Shown here in pieces: positions 37,443 to 46,828 of a DNA stretch of 64,000 nucleotides. The DNA is taken from contig OZ024741.1 in assembly GCA_964016885.1 (NCBI GenBank), forward strand, positions 27,235,956 to 27,299,955, read 5' to 3'. Source of the stretch: Eledone cirrhosa (Eukaryota > Mollusca > Cephalopoda > Octopoda > Eledonidae). The position numbers were made by a program, and so were the translations under genes. The notes under the pieces were generated by a model, which made no database searches, was not told where the DNA came from, and saw only the letters and a program-made list of their open reading frames with translations. Position 1 is the first letter of the stretch, and the number at the start of each line of letters is the position of its first letter.

Positions 37443-37517
37443 GGAATGATAGAGACCCCAGTCCTATCATCTCATTTCTACAGCTGAGTAAACTGGAGAA
37501 ATGTGAAAGTGTCTTGC

Positions 37518-37563
<46 letters not shown>

Positions 37564-38374
37564 GTGTGTAAAACAACCAAAGTTTAGATGAGGATTTTTA
37601 TTAAAACATTTACTGGACTTATGAATGTTTCTCTAGACTAACAGGAATTAAAAGTACATTCCAGAAAGAATAGCTCATCAGAGTCAATGAAATACAAATA
37701 AATTACCTAACATGTTTAAATATAAAAGGGAAAACATTAAAATTATGGAAACCTAAAATATTAATTAGAATTTATAAATGTTATAATATTTATGTTCAGT
37801 AACTATAGATATTTCACTAACTATAATATATCATTATAAAATAGATAACATCCACTAAAATAGAATTAGATATATATTAATGAGAATTAAAGTTTATTAT
37901 CACTTCGTAAGTAAAGTTATGAGAAAAATACTTTTAGAATATATTTTTTTAAATTATGGAACCATAAAATAGTAATTAAATAAATATTTAGTGACATATT
38001 AAATTTTACTGACTTAATTATATCAATACAAAAGAGATAATCTACATTAAAAATAACACTGGAAATATTACCTATATGGGGGTTATAATTATATGATAAA
38101 TAGGAGAGCAAAAGGAAAACTTTTTGAACTTGTGTGTGTGTTTGCATGTGAATTAAAAGTTAGGGTCCATTAAAATTGTATGCATGGCATGGTCCCGTAA
38201 CTCCTGAGGGAGTCATAGGGGCGGCGTATTGACATATGGCATTTCTCGGAGCCCATTTCTTCTCCATATCTGAATACAACAGATTTCTTCCAAAGAAAGA
38301 TAGAGAGAGTGAGAGAATGGATATGAGAAAGTGCTATAGAGGAAGAATCAATCCCAGTTCTAGATTGCTACTTT
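37443..38374. other. AT-rich sequence with a GT microsatellite, no gene seen
   Basis: (GT)n lies at 37523-37570. The rest is AT-rich; 'aattatgga(a)acc...taaaat' recurs at about 37740 and 37955, hinting at a decayed internal duplication. The short frame at 38236 has no domain or exon signals. Confidence 0.4.
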
Positions 38375-38500
38375 TTTTAATCAACCTTGAATGGATGAAA
38401 GACAAAGTTGACCTTGGTGGGATTTGAACTCAGAGAACAGAGAGCCAAAACAAATACTACAAAGCTTTCTATCCAACATTTTAACAGCTCCAACAATTCA
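38375..38500 (-). mobile_element. tRNA-like SINE, 5' part, inverted
   Basis: The reverse complement reads 'gagttcaaatcccaccaagg', 'tcaactttgtctttcatcc' and then stops. The head upstream of the B-box region is diverged and the 3' 'ggccttgtgcct' part is missing. Confidence 0.65.
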
Positions 38501-38540
38501 CTGCCTATTAAAATTAGTAATCTAAAAAGGGGGTAACAAA

Positions 38541-38855
38541 TTAATTTTTCAAGATAGTTGGATGGATACATTGAAGCTCCGACGTCTGGCAACTGACTTG
38601 GTAAACACCCACAAAATTGTTAACCATCTTGCCAACAACAACTCTGAGTACCTTTTTGATTTCCATGTGTCTAACACATGTGGACATGCCAACAAAGTCA
38701 GAAAACAGCACAGCTCCCATGACTTTCGGAAACATTTTTTCACGCTCAGAGTTGCTGAAGCATGGAACAAACTACCTGCGTCAGTTGTTAGCTGTCGAGA
38801 CACTGCATCCTTTAAAACCTCCATGCTTCCTGAGATTCGCCAACACTACACCTAA
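38541..38855 (+). pseudogene. C-terminal remnant of CR1/jockey-like reverse transcriptase
   Basis: The open frame has the landmarks of the C-terminus of CR1/jockey/I-type RTs: L-R-R-L-A-T-D-L, H-K-I-V-N, R-K-H-F-F-T-L-R-V, W-N-K-L-P-A-S-V-V and S-F-K-T, ending at TAA 38855. The YxDD core is absent, so it is not functional. The first ATG (38562) is internal; the frame stays in register upstream of it (Q-D-S-W). Confidence 0.75.
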
Positions 38856-39013
38856 TATTCCTCCTCCATACACATACACACATGTATATCATGACTCATA
38901 CACTATTCACTTCCCTGACATTTGTATATTATTCTATGTACTATACATGCACCTTTGATGAGTTGTAGTGCACCTGAGGACTGTACACAATAATTTCATT
39001 ATTATTATTATAT
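38541..39013 (+). mobile_element. CR1/jockey-like LINE, 3' end with coding remnant
   Basis: A 5'-truncated insertion with the last about 105 codons, then a roughly 150-bp 3' UTR ending 'gtgcacctgaggactgtaca', 'caataatttc' and (ATT)n. The tail is repeated inverted at 34160-34330. Confidence 0.8.
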
Positions 39014-39015
39014 AA

Positions 39016-39548
39016 TTGTAGGGTATATGATACAAATTTTCTAAATGTTAATAAAAATACTTAGACAAGGGTGTAATGGGTATGATTAATTTGGCTCAAA
39101 GTTTTTGTAAAAGAAAGAATAAAATGTTGTATGTGGACAGGAAGGGAGGGATTATTTTTAGAATTGAGAAGTCTCAACACATAAGAGCACTTACATAGAA
39201 ACAACTACAAACAATTTCAAAACACAATTTTATTCACATTTAAATTCTTTTAAGAATGAAAAATTCTTTTTAATTTACTTCCGTAGCTAAATTGATCTGG
39301 TGTTTAAAAATTGATAACATTAGATACACTCCAAAGTGGATATTAAAACCATATGGCGGAAATGCAATCTTTGTATCACTGAAGCCTTAGAAATAATCTC
39401 TTCAAAAATGTTGCTACTGATTGAAAGATCAGATAACCCTTCCTTTTTACAAGAATTTTGACACAGATTAATTATACCCATTGTACTCACATTGAAATAT
39501 GTTATTAACACTTAACATTTTGAATTATATAACCTTTATACCCTACAA
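39016..39548. mobile_element. Candidate MITE with about 100-bp terminal inverted repeats
   Basis: The left end 'ttgtagggtat' (39016-39026) is the exact complement of the right end 'ataccctacaa' (39538-39548). Inside, 'gtaatgggtatgattaat' near 39072 pairs with the complement of 'attaattatacccattgta' near 39468-39486, and 'tttttgtaaaag' pairs with 'ctttttacaag'. The arms are about 100 bp and imperfect (my estimate is 70-75 percent). The 320-bp interior has no transposase frame. It sits just after the (ATT)n tail of the CR1-like copy. The superfamily is unclear because no convincing target-site duplication is visible. Confidence 0.6.
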
Positions 39549-39684
39549 ATATTTTAACCGTTTTATGACCACATTTCTAATAAAATACACTCTATTTCAT
39601 TACAATTAATGAAGAATTTTGAGGGATTTACTAAAATTATTGATTATTTCATTACCAACATAGTAACTTAATGTGTGTGTGTGT

Positions 39685-42142
39685 ATCATCATCATCATCA
39701 TCATCAACGTTTAACGTCCGTGTTCCACGCTTGCATGGGTTTGGACGGGGGTAGTCCCACTTGAGGCAAGAGTGATTGTCTTGCTCGCATAGGACTGTCT
39801 GGCAGGTTTTCTACAGTTGGATGCCCTTCCTAACACCAACCACATTTACAGTGTGGGTCTGGGAGGTTTTTACCGTGTTGCCTACACGGCCACATTACAG
39901 CGTGGACTGTGTGTTTTTTTGTCGTGACACCTACACGATCTCATTTGTTTCGGCCTCGATGGCGCGGCACCAACATAACTTTACATAGAACGGGGTGGTG
40001 TGGATCGGGTGGGGGTGGGGGTGGTGGGACGGGGTGTATTTTGTTAGAGATGCCTACTGGCTGGAGTAGGTTTTACTATATATTTAGGTAAGGCGGGTCT
40101 TCTCTGTTACTGAGTACCGCCAAAGGTCTCGGTCCAGTGACATTGTCTTGGAGAGGTGTAAGTGTGTGATGTCGGAGTTTATCAGCTCGTCCCAGGTTTT
40201 TCTAGGTCTGCCTATTCCGTGACTACCGTCTATCTTTATTGCCCTGCACTTTGTTATACAGCTATCGACTTTCATGCGCATCACGTGTCCATACCAACGT
40301 AGCCTTCTCTCGAGTAAACAACATCTGATCCCTCTTATCTCTAATTTATTCCTTAGTTCGTTTATGCTTTGCCGTTCACGTATATTACTGTTACACATCC
40401 AGCGGAGCATGCAAGCTTCGTTCCTCTCTAGTCTGCGTATATCCTCTGCACACAATGCCCAGGTCTCACTGCCATGCAGCATTGCTGTTCGTATGCAGGC
40501 ATCGTACAACCTGCCTTTCATTTTTAGTGAGAACCCTTTAGCAGCTAATAGTGGTATAAGCTCTCTGAACTTTTTCCAACCAGTTCTGACTCTAGCTACA
40601 GTACTTTCAGAGCACCCTCCCCCACTGCTGATTTTATCGCCCAGGTAACGGAAGCTGTCCACTATTTCTATAGAACCCTCTGCGCAATTGAAAGAGCTAG
40701 TAGTTTGTGGGCACTTGCTGCTACTTATTGCACCAGAGCACCGGCCACATGTAAAATCTATGTTCTTAGTTAGCTTACCTGTGATCCCACTACATCTTTT
40801 ATGCACCCATACTTTGCATTTAGGACATAAAATGGAGTTTCTACCTACGCCTTTCCTACACACCGAGCACGACCATTTCCCCGAAGGGACCGCCGCCTTG
40901 TTTTCTTTCCTACAAACTAGTACTTTGGTCTTAGCCAGGTTAATTTTAAGTCCTTTTGACTCTAGGCCGTGCTTCCATGTTTGGAATTTCTTCTCTAGCT
41001 CGGCCATTGATTCCGCTATGAGTGTCAGGTCATCTGCGTATAGGAGTTCCCATGGGCAGCCTGTCTTGAACTCCTCTGTTATAGCCTGAAGGGCAATAAT
41101 AAATAGTAGTGGACTGAGAACAGAGCCCTGATGGACGCCGACTTTTACGCTAAACTCTTCACTATATTCGTTGTTAATTCTAACCTTGCTGACTGTTTCT
41201 TTATACATGGCTTGTATAGCCCTCACAAGCCATTCGTCAACGCCTAGTTTTCTAAGAGCCCACCAGATAATGGAGCGGGGGACTCTGTCGAAGGCTTTCT
41301 CCAAGTCGACAAAAGCTAAGTAGAGGGGTTTACCTTTAGCTAGGTACTTCTCCTGTAGTTGTCGTACTATGAAAAGAGCGTCTGTGGTACTTTTGCCTGA
41401 CACAAACCCGAACTGCATTTCATCTAGGTCAATTCTCTCTCTGATTAGTTGCGCTATTACTCTTTCCGTGACCTTCATGACCTGGTCGATTAATTTAATG
41501 CCTCTATAGTTACTCCTATCTAGGGCGTCTCCTTTACCCTTATAACAGTTAACGATGATGCTGCTATGCCAGTCCTTCGGAACAACCCCGTTCTGTACGA
41601 CTTGGTTAACTATGCGGGTGACCATGGTGTGTCCCACCGTGCCAGATGCCTTCAGCATCTCAGCAACTATTTCCGAAGGCCCAGCCGCCTTACCAGTCTT
41701 CATATCCTTGATTGCCTTACTTATTATACTCCCCTCGACTAACACTGCTGGTCCCTCTATTGGGTCGATATGGGGGAGACTGCCTTTCTCCCAATTATTC
41801 TCCTCATTTAGAAGCCTTTCATAGTGACACTTCCAAGCTACCTTCTTATCAGCGTCGGTGATGGCAAGTGTGCCATCGTCGTTTAGTACACACTTCTCCC
41901 CGACAATATCACGGTTTTCCTTGACGCATTGCCTAGCAATCCTGAACACCTCACGTTTTTGGTCATCGCGTTGTAGAACATGCTTGAACTTTCTTTCCTC
42001 AGCTTCCCTTCTTGCTAAGTACACTTGTCTCCTAGCTTCCCTCCTGGCCACTTGATAGTCCTCTCTACTTCCCCCATCCCGCCATACTTTCCAAGCCTGC
42101 TTTTTGGCCTTAATTGACCCCTCCACCTTACTGTTCCACCAC
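39685..42142 (-). mobile_element. RTE-like LINE, copy 3, 5'-truncated
   Basis: Minus-strand insertion with the (GAT)n tail at 39685-39705 (written ATC on +), a 3' UTR at about 39706-40083 and a long open RT frame. The truncation point is at TGG-TGG (W-W-N-S-K-V) and joins a 'catatatatata' run. It is nearly identical to copy 1 over 1.92 kb. A possible short 'aatgtg' duplication flanks it (39669 and about 42163), but this is weak. Confidence 0.9.
40084..42141 (-). CDS. LINE zinc-finger reverse transcriptase, 685-residue open fragment
   Basis: This is the longest intact piece of the family in the window. It begins at the truncation (Trp-Trp-Asn-Ser) and stays open to TAA at 40084-40086; the 14 codons before it, including the only upstream ATG at 42183, belong to flanking DNA. 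Domain order: a basic linker (R-R-E-A-R-R-Q-V-Y, F-R-I-A-R-Q-C-V), the RT from D-M-K-T-G-K-A-A-G-P through F-V-D-L-E-K-A-F-D and Y-A-D-D, the C4HC3 finger (40738-40869, all eight ligands present) and the C-terminal R-W-Y-G-H-V-M-R-M region. The endonuclease is missing. All residues expected for catalysis are present, so the insertion is young. It cannot be autonomous without the N-terminal half. Confidence 0.9.
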   Translation of the reverse strand, partial: WWNSKVEGSIKAKKQAWKVWRDGGSREDYQVARREARRQVYLARREAEERKFKHVLQRDDQKREVFRIARQCVKENRDIVGEKCVLNDDGTLAITDADKKVAWKCHYERLLNEENNWEKGSLPHIDPIEGPAVLVEGSIISKAIKDMKTGKAAGPSEIVAEMLKASGTVGHTMVTRIVNQVVQNGVVPKDWHSSIIVNCYKGKGDALDRSNYRGIKLIDQVMKVTERVIAQLIRERIDLDEMQFGFVSGKSTTDALFIVRQLQEKYLAKGKPLYLAFVDLEKAFDRVPRSIIWWALRKLGVDEWLVRAIQAMYKETVSKVRINNEYSEEFSVKVGVHQGSVLSPLLFIIALQAITEEFKTGCPWELLYADDLTLIAESMAELEKKFQTWKHGLESKGLKINLAKTKVLVCRKENKAAVPSGKWSCSVCRKGVGRNSILCPKCKVWVHKRCSGITGKLTKNIDFTCGRCSGAISSSKCPQTTSSFNCAEGSIEIVDSFRYLGDKISSGGGCSESTVARVRTGWKKFRELIPLLAAKGFSLKMKGRLYDACIRTAMLHGSETWALCAEDIRRLERNEACMLRWMCNSNIRERQSINELRNKLEIRGIRCCLLERRLRWYGHVMRMKVDSCITKCRAIKIDGSHGIGRPRKTWDELINSDITHLHLSKTMSLDRDLWRYSVTEKTRLT

Positions 42143-42535
42143 ATATATATATAATAATAATAAATGTGAAGACTAACATCCAAAGAGGGCTCAATAAGGA
42201 TAAATATATATAAAATATATAAGAAGCCTAGAGCAAATATTTATTGAAATAACAGATTAAAGTTTAAGCAAAGAATTGCTGCTTTCACCCTTAACGGGAT
42301 CTTCTAAAACTAAAAAAAAAACAATCTGTGAACACAGAAGACGCAGAAGGAAAACAGAAAGACGATACTTTGGTTCATGAAGATGTTCCCTGGCAATGAA
42401 CGGAAAAAAGCGAAGATAATACGTCGTTATGTAGAGCGATGAGAACTAATACATGCAAAGACAAAACCACGTTTATGGTATAAATGGAGTCGTAGACTAA
42501 TATTCTATATATATGGGCATGTATATATATGTGTG

Positions 42536-42576
<41 letters not shown>

Positions 42577-42713
42577 ATGTATATATATATGTATATGTAT
42601 AAGTATGTGTATATATATATGAAGCTAACTTATTGGTTTAATATTGTTCCTACTATTCATAATGTCATTCTTGAGAATTATAATAAATATTTTGTTTTTT
42701 CTTGTTTTACTAG
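42143..42713. other. Unrecognised sequence, AT/GTAT microsatellite and splice acceptor tract
   Basis: About 350 bp that I do not recognise ('gggctcaataaggataaat', 'ttcacccttaacgggatctt'). This is followed by (TA)n/(GTAT)n at 42520-42625 and then a pyrimidine-rich stretch, 'tttgttttttcttgttttac', ending in TAG at 42713. Confidence 0.5.
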
Positions 42714-42915
42714 GATGTTATGTTATCAGCGACGAGTACCCAGTCGCCGTTGGCAACAGTGTCTTCTGTGTTCACCATGCCAACAGTTTCCAACGTGTCT
42801 GTGGCCAATAACAGTGGCATGGGAGGTCTGCCTGATCAGCTGTTCACGTCGGTACCCTCCGTAGGGGAGAACACTACCACACAGACTGTTACCGATATTA
42901 AAACTGAAATGAATG
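42714..42915 (+). CDS. Candidate internal exon of an unidentified host gene
   Basis: About 202 nt, open in one frame, preceded by a strong pyrimidine tract and TAG and followed by 'aatg|gtaggtga'. A donor 4 nt further on (ag|gtgaag) is also possible. Composition shifts sharply from AT-rich flanks to balanced codons. The peptide, about 67 residues, starts D-V-M-L-S-A-T and is rich in Ser, Thr, Val and Asn. It includes S-S-V-F-T-M-P-T-V-S and ends V-T-D-I-K-T-E-M-N, where I-K-T-E fits the SUMO-acceptor pattern (hydrophobic-K-x-E). Low-complexity Ser/Thr-rich sequence with such a motif is common in transcriptional regulators, but I cannot name the gene. No partner exon is visible in the window. 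A chance open frame is possible but less likely given both splice sites. Confidence 0.6.
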
Positions 42916-42966
42916 GTAGGTGAAGCTTTGTCTAAGTTCTTGTTGTCGTTGTTTTTCTTGTGGTTA

Positions 42967-43170
42967 TTATAACCAGTAGAGTGTCGGACAATATGCTTTA
43001 CAGCATAAAGTTACGACCCTTTACGTTTCTGAGTTCAAATCCCACCATAGTTAGTTTTGCCTTTCATCCTTACAAGTCAATAAAATAAAGTACCAGTAAT
43101 GCATTAGGGTCGATTTAATCAACTTCCCCCAAAAAACATTTCTGGCCTTGTGCCTATACTAGAAAGCATT
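42967..43170 (+). mobile_element. tRNA-like SINE
   Basis: 'gagtgtcggacaatatgct', 'gagttcaaatcccacc' (B-box-like), 'gcctttcatccttacaag', 'ataaaataaagtaccagtaa', 'cattagggtcgatttaatc' and 'ctggccttgtgcctatac' in the standard order. The first bases of the head are missing or diverged. Confidence 0.8.
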
Positions 43171-43278
43171 AATCCCGCCGAGGTTAACTTTGCCTTTCAT
43201 CCTTACGGGGTCGATAAAATAAAGTACCAGTAATGTACTGGGTAATTGCTGGCCTTGTGCCTAAAATAGAAACAATTA
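43171..43278 (+). mobile_element. tRNA-like SINE, 3' part only
   Basis: Directly abutting the previous copy: 'cccgccgaggttaactttgc', 'ggggtcgataaaataaagta', 'ctgggtaattgctggcctt'. It shares the shortened 'tgggtaattgctgg' variant with 36027-36215, so both may come from one subfamily. Confidence 0.75.
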
Positions 43279-43294
43279 TTTTTGTACAATAGCA

Positions 43295-43400
43295 AGTGTG
43301 GTGGATTGGCAGCATCGGTAGAGCATCGGACAACATACTTTGTGGCATTAAGTTATGATTTTCTACATTCTGTGTTTAAATCCTGCTGGGATCAATCTTA
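43295..43400 (+). mobile_element. tRNA-like SINE, head only
   Basis: 'gtggtggattggcagcatcg', 'gtagagcatcggacaacat' and a diverged B-box region 'gtgtttaaatcctgc'; the body is absent. Confidence 0.7.
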
Positions 43401-43409
43401 CAATTGCAG

Positions 43410-45185
43410 AGGAACTTGAAAAGAAAAATCAATGAGAGCTTGACCGAAGAGGAAAGTGTCTTCAGTCCTCTCAATATTGTTCACAAAATAAAGAAATTCA
43501 TCCAACCCTTCCAGGTTAAATAAAGGTGTAGGGGTGATCTTCATAATGGACTCAGCCATTCAACATAACTCCACAGGTCAATGATGTCCAGATACTGAAT
43601 AAGTGTATCTTGAATGGATTTGTTGCCCTACAACATTTCTGACAGGCCTGTCTGACAACACCAACACACTTGCAGAGTTTATCTAAAACTGGTAGCACTC
43701 CTCTCAGGACCACAGTAGCACTGCCAGGCCAGAGAATTATGGAAATTATTCATAGAAGCCCCTGGCCCAAAATTCCTCCAAAACAGAGCAGCCATTTCAC
43801 TTTTGTTGAGGCCCAGAGCCTCCCTGAGGATATTATGGTTCTTACCTGCCACTAGTCCTCTATAAACTACCTGACTGGAACCTTCAGCGATTACATTGGC
43901 CAACTGGTAGAGAGTGGTAAGTGCTTACTAACATTTCAAATGACATGGGCCAGGCACCCAATTTTGGTCATTATTTGGTAGGATTTGCAGCTAGGTTCAA
44001 GACACAAATTGTGGGAAAATGAGCAATATAAATGAAAACCATACACATTCACCATGAAGGAATCTCTGCAATTGCTGCAGACTCAGTGCATCAGCAGTCA
44101 TGACAAGCCGCATCTTCCATGCAGAGAATGTTGGCAGTCGATGGATCTTTTAACTATTAGAACTCACTCCTTCTACAAGAGGTGGAAGAGTAGATGCTCC
44201 AGTCTGGTCAGTGAAGGACCAGGGCAAGGTACAACAGTCAGGCAGTTGACAATGATATGATGTGTAAGCATTTGTCACTTCTGCCTGACCATAGCTTCCT
44301 CTCTACACATTTCTGGGTGTGACTAACCATCTTGGTCATAACCTCATTCCAATTCCTGTCCACATGGGGGTCCAGACTCCAAGCAGCTTAACAGATCCAT
44401 CCATCCATTGATCTACATTGTTATCCAATGGTATGGACCTTCCTTTCCAATTGATGAGCTGCAGGCCAATTGACTTGTCCAGGTTAATCTTTGCCTTGGA
44501 CACCAACTCATGACTTGAGAATGGTGCTGACCACTTCCACTGTGTCTAACACCATTATGGTGATGTCATCTGTGTAGGCTGTCACTACTCAAATGGTTCA
44601 AAGGATATGCCCTTCAACAGCTCCAGCATCTGCAATAGTGGCTCAAGTCGCAGAAATATAGAAGCTGAAAAACAAGGCACCCCTAACAGACAGTACATGA
44701 TGTTGAAAGGTGCCAAGATGTAGCCCTTAACTTTGATGACTGGTCAGATGACACTGAGCCTTGCTGTGATCCAGCCTCTAAAAATGGGACCAGAACTGGC
44801 TGCTTCAAGGACAGCTGACAGGTAGTGATGGAGAACTCTGTCCCAGTTGGGGCATAGACGGCCACTTATCTAAAGGTACCTCCTTCACTACCACTCACGT
44901 CCAGCACCACCAGCTTACTCTCCAGGTCCAAGAAAATTGTCCTAACATCAAGATCCAGAATATTCCTAAACAGTACTGCCATGCCATCTCCTGACACAGC
45001 ACCAGTTGCAAACACTTCATTGTCATTGAAAATGGGGGTGAAAGGGCACATTCCTGAAATTATGGTCTCGCTCATAGCAACTACATCTATTTCTAGTGAC
45101 CTGAGATCAGTCCGTAAGTGACCTTGTTTCTATGCTGAGCTCAGGCCACACACATTTATACTTGCTACTCTGATTGTAGCCATGT
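43410..45185 (-). pseudogene. Decayed non-LTR retrotransposon of a third family (endonuclease plus RT)
   Basis: On the minus strand, from about 45185 down, the endonuclease begins V-A-S-I-N-V-C-G-L, then L-R-T-D-L-R-S-L-E-I-D-V-V, M-S-E-T-I-I (Glu of the active site), S-G-D-G-M-A-V-L-F and V-A-V-Y-A-P-T-G. Around 44580-44560 it reads A-Y-T-D-D-I-T-I-M-V, a changed YADD box. Further on, D-R-N-W-N-E-V fits RT thumb sequence. Near 43900-43680, S-S-Q-V-V-Y-R-G-L and L-R-E-A-L-G-L fit the C-terminal region, and the last part has C-W-C-C and D-L-W-S-Y-V-E. Many stops and frameshifts are present, and parts are missing. The clade is not settled; Tx1/L1-like is possible. This is an old, dead copy. Confidence 0.7.
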
Positions 45186-45320
45186 TAGTCAAAGAAATTG
45201 TGAAAGAAAAGAGGTGAGGTCACTCATCTTAGACTTCAAGAAGACTGATTGATCCAGCTCTCTCTTTAGATGTGAGGAACTTCTTTATGGGTGATTGTAG
45301 TGAAAATGGCAAGAATGAAT
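45186..45320. other. Short spacer
   Basis: No feature recognised; it may contain the 5' leader of the minus-strand LINE. Confidence 0.3.
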
Positions 45321-45660
45321 GGTTCCACACTCAGCGGGAAAAATGCATTCATTACACCCTGTAAGGTGGTTGGCGATAGGGTATCTCACTGTAGAAACCA
45401 TACTAAAAAAAGGGTCAACAGGATGTTTTAGTTATCTTAATGATATGACAACCACTCTAGTGTTGGTGATATACCCAATAAATATACCCAGTACACTCTA
45501 TAAAGTAATTGGGGATAGGAAGGACATCCAGCCCTACAAGGAGTTAGAAGGACTCTTCAACTGTATTAAAGTCATGGTAACCTCCCTAGTGCTAGTGCCG
45601 TGATAAAATGGACTTGGTGAAGCATGGAAATTTATGTAAGCAAGATGTGGATTTCCAGTA
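45321..45660 (+). mobile_element. Decayed tandem SINE copies with LINE-type tail motifs
   Basis: Three imperfect repeats of the motif set 'accctgtaaggtggttggcg', 'gacaaccactctagtgttgg' / 'ctccctagtgctagtgcc' and 'gataggaaggacatccag' occur within 340 bp. They resemble 27676-28067. Confidence 0.6.
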
Positions 45661-45787
45661 GTTGGTAAAGGCTGGGAATTTTTTCAAGTGAGATGCATCT
45701 CCCCCCTTAAAAAACATCTGAGAGGTGAGTATCTCTGCTTGAGTACTGATCTCATCTGGGACAACACATCCAATTCCTGCTAGTAGA
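45661..45787 (+). mobile_element. Possible decayed retroelement tail
   Basis: 'gggacaacacatccaattcc' followed by 'tgctagtagatgtgatggtg' resembles the end of the GAT-family tail and leads straight into the GGT/GAT array. Confidence 0.35.
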
Positions 45788-46010
45788 TGTGATGGTGGTG
45801 TTGTGATGGTGATGGTTGTGGTGGTGGTGATGGTGAGGGTGGTTGTGGTTGTTGTGGTGTTAATGGTGGTGGGAATGGTTATGGGTGGTGGTTGTGATGG
45901 TTATGGTAATAGTTATAGTGGTGGTGGTTGTGGTGATGATGTTTGTGGTGACGGTGTTTGTGGTGGTGATGATTCTACTGCTGTTGCTGTTGCTGATGAT
46001 GATGATGATG
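45788..46010. repeat. GGT/GAT/TGT minisatellite
   Basis: About 220 bp of GTGGTGGTGATGGT-type units, with a final (GAT)5. It starts where a decayed retroelement tail ends. Confidence 0.9.
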
Positions 46011-46305
46011 CTAACATTCCCATTCACCATATTCACATCTTGAGACTCTGTCAGTGTTGGCACAAATCTAACATCCAGCTAATAACTAAACAATAATATC
46101 ACAACCAACGCCATTCTGTCAAATTCTACCAATGTGAACATCTTAAAAGCCTCACCAGAAATATCTCTCATATAACTCCATTTTCTCTAGCTTCTTCTTT
46201 AACCAATCAAAAGAAGTTATTTTCAGCACCATTCTTCTTCCTATGTCAAGTGACAGCAATGTCAGGAGGTACCACTATAATATATTGGCGGTGGTATGAT
46301 GTTGT
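46011..46305. other. Non-repetitive spacer, nothing recognised
   Basis: About 295 bp; no frame, splice pair or repeat that I can name. Confidence 0.4.
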
Positions 46306-46410
46306 TCGTATCACTCTTGACAGAACCATCACCATTGTCATCATAACCATCACCATTGTCATCATAACCATCATAACCATGATGATGATGATGATCATCA
46401 TCATCATAAC

Positions 46411-46445
<35 letters not shown>

Positions 46446-46514
46446 CATCACTCTTGACAGAACCATCACCATTGTCACCATAACCATCATCATCATCATC
46501 ATTGTTGTCATCAT
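46306..46514. repeat. CAT/ATCACC minisatellite with an internal duplication
   Basis: 'tcactcttgacagaaccatc' plus 'accattgtca' occurs at about 46308 and again at about 46446. (CATCAT)n lies between and after them. Confidence 0.9.
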
Positions 46515-46765
46515 TACCATCATCACCACCAACACCACAACCACCAACACCACAACCACCAACACCACAACCACCATCACCACGACCGCCATCATGACAA
46601 CCACCAACACCACAACCACCAACACCACAACCACCATCACCACGACCGCCATCATCACAACCACCAACACCACAACCACCAACATCACAACCACCAACAC
46701 CACAACCACCATCACCACGACCGCCATCATCACAACCATCACCATCACCAACACCATAACCATAA
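46515..46765. repeat. 9-bp CACAACCAC-type minisatellite
   Basis: Units of 9 bp (aacaccaca / accaccaac). A larger period is marked by 'cacgaccgccatcat' at about 46577, 46640 and 46712 (63 and 72 bp apart). Confidence 0.92.
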
Positions 46766-46828
46766 CTACATTATATCAAAAACATCAGTTATTAAGGAAT
46801 AGGAGAAACTACCATGTTCTATAACAAC

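Noticed and set aside
38160..38250. GC-richer patch 'tcccgtaactcctgaggga' as a tRNA or conserved element
   Set aside because: It has no cloverleaf arms or A/B boxes in the right order; nothing recognised.
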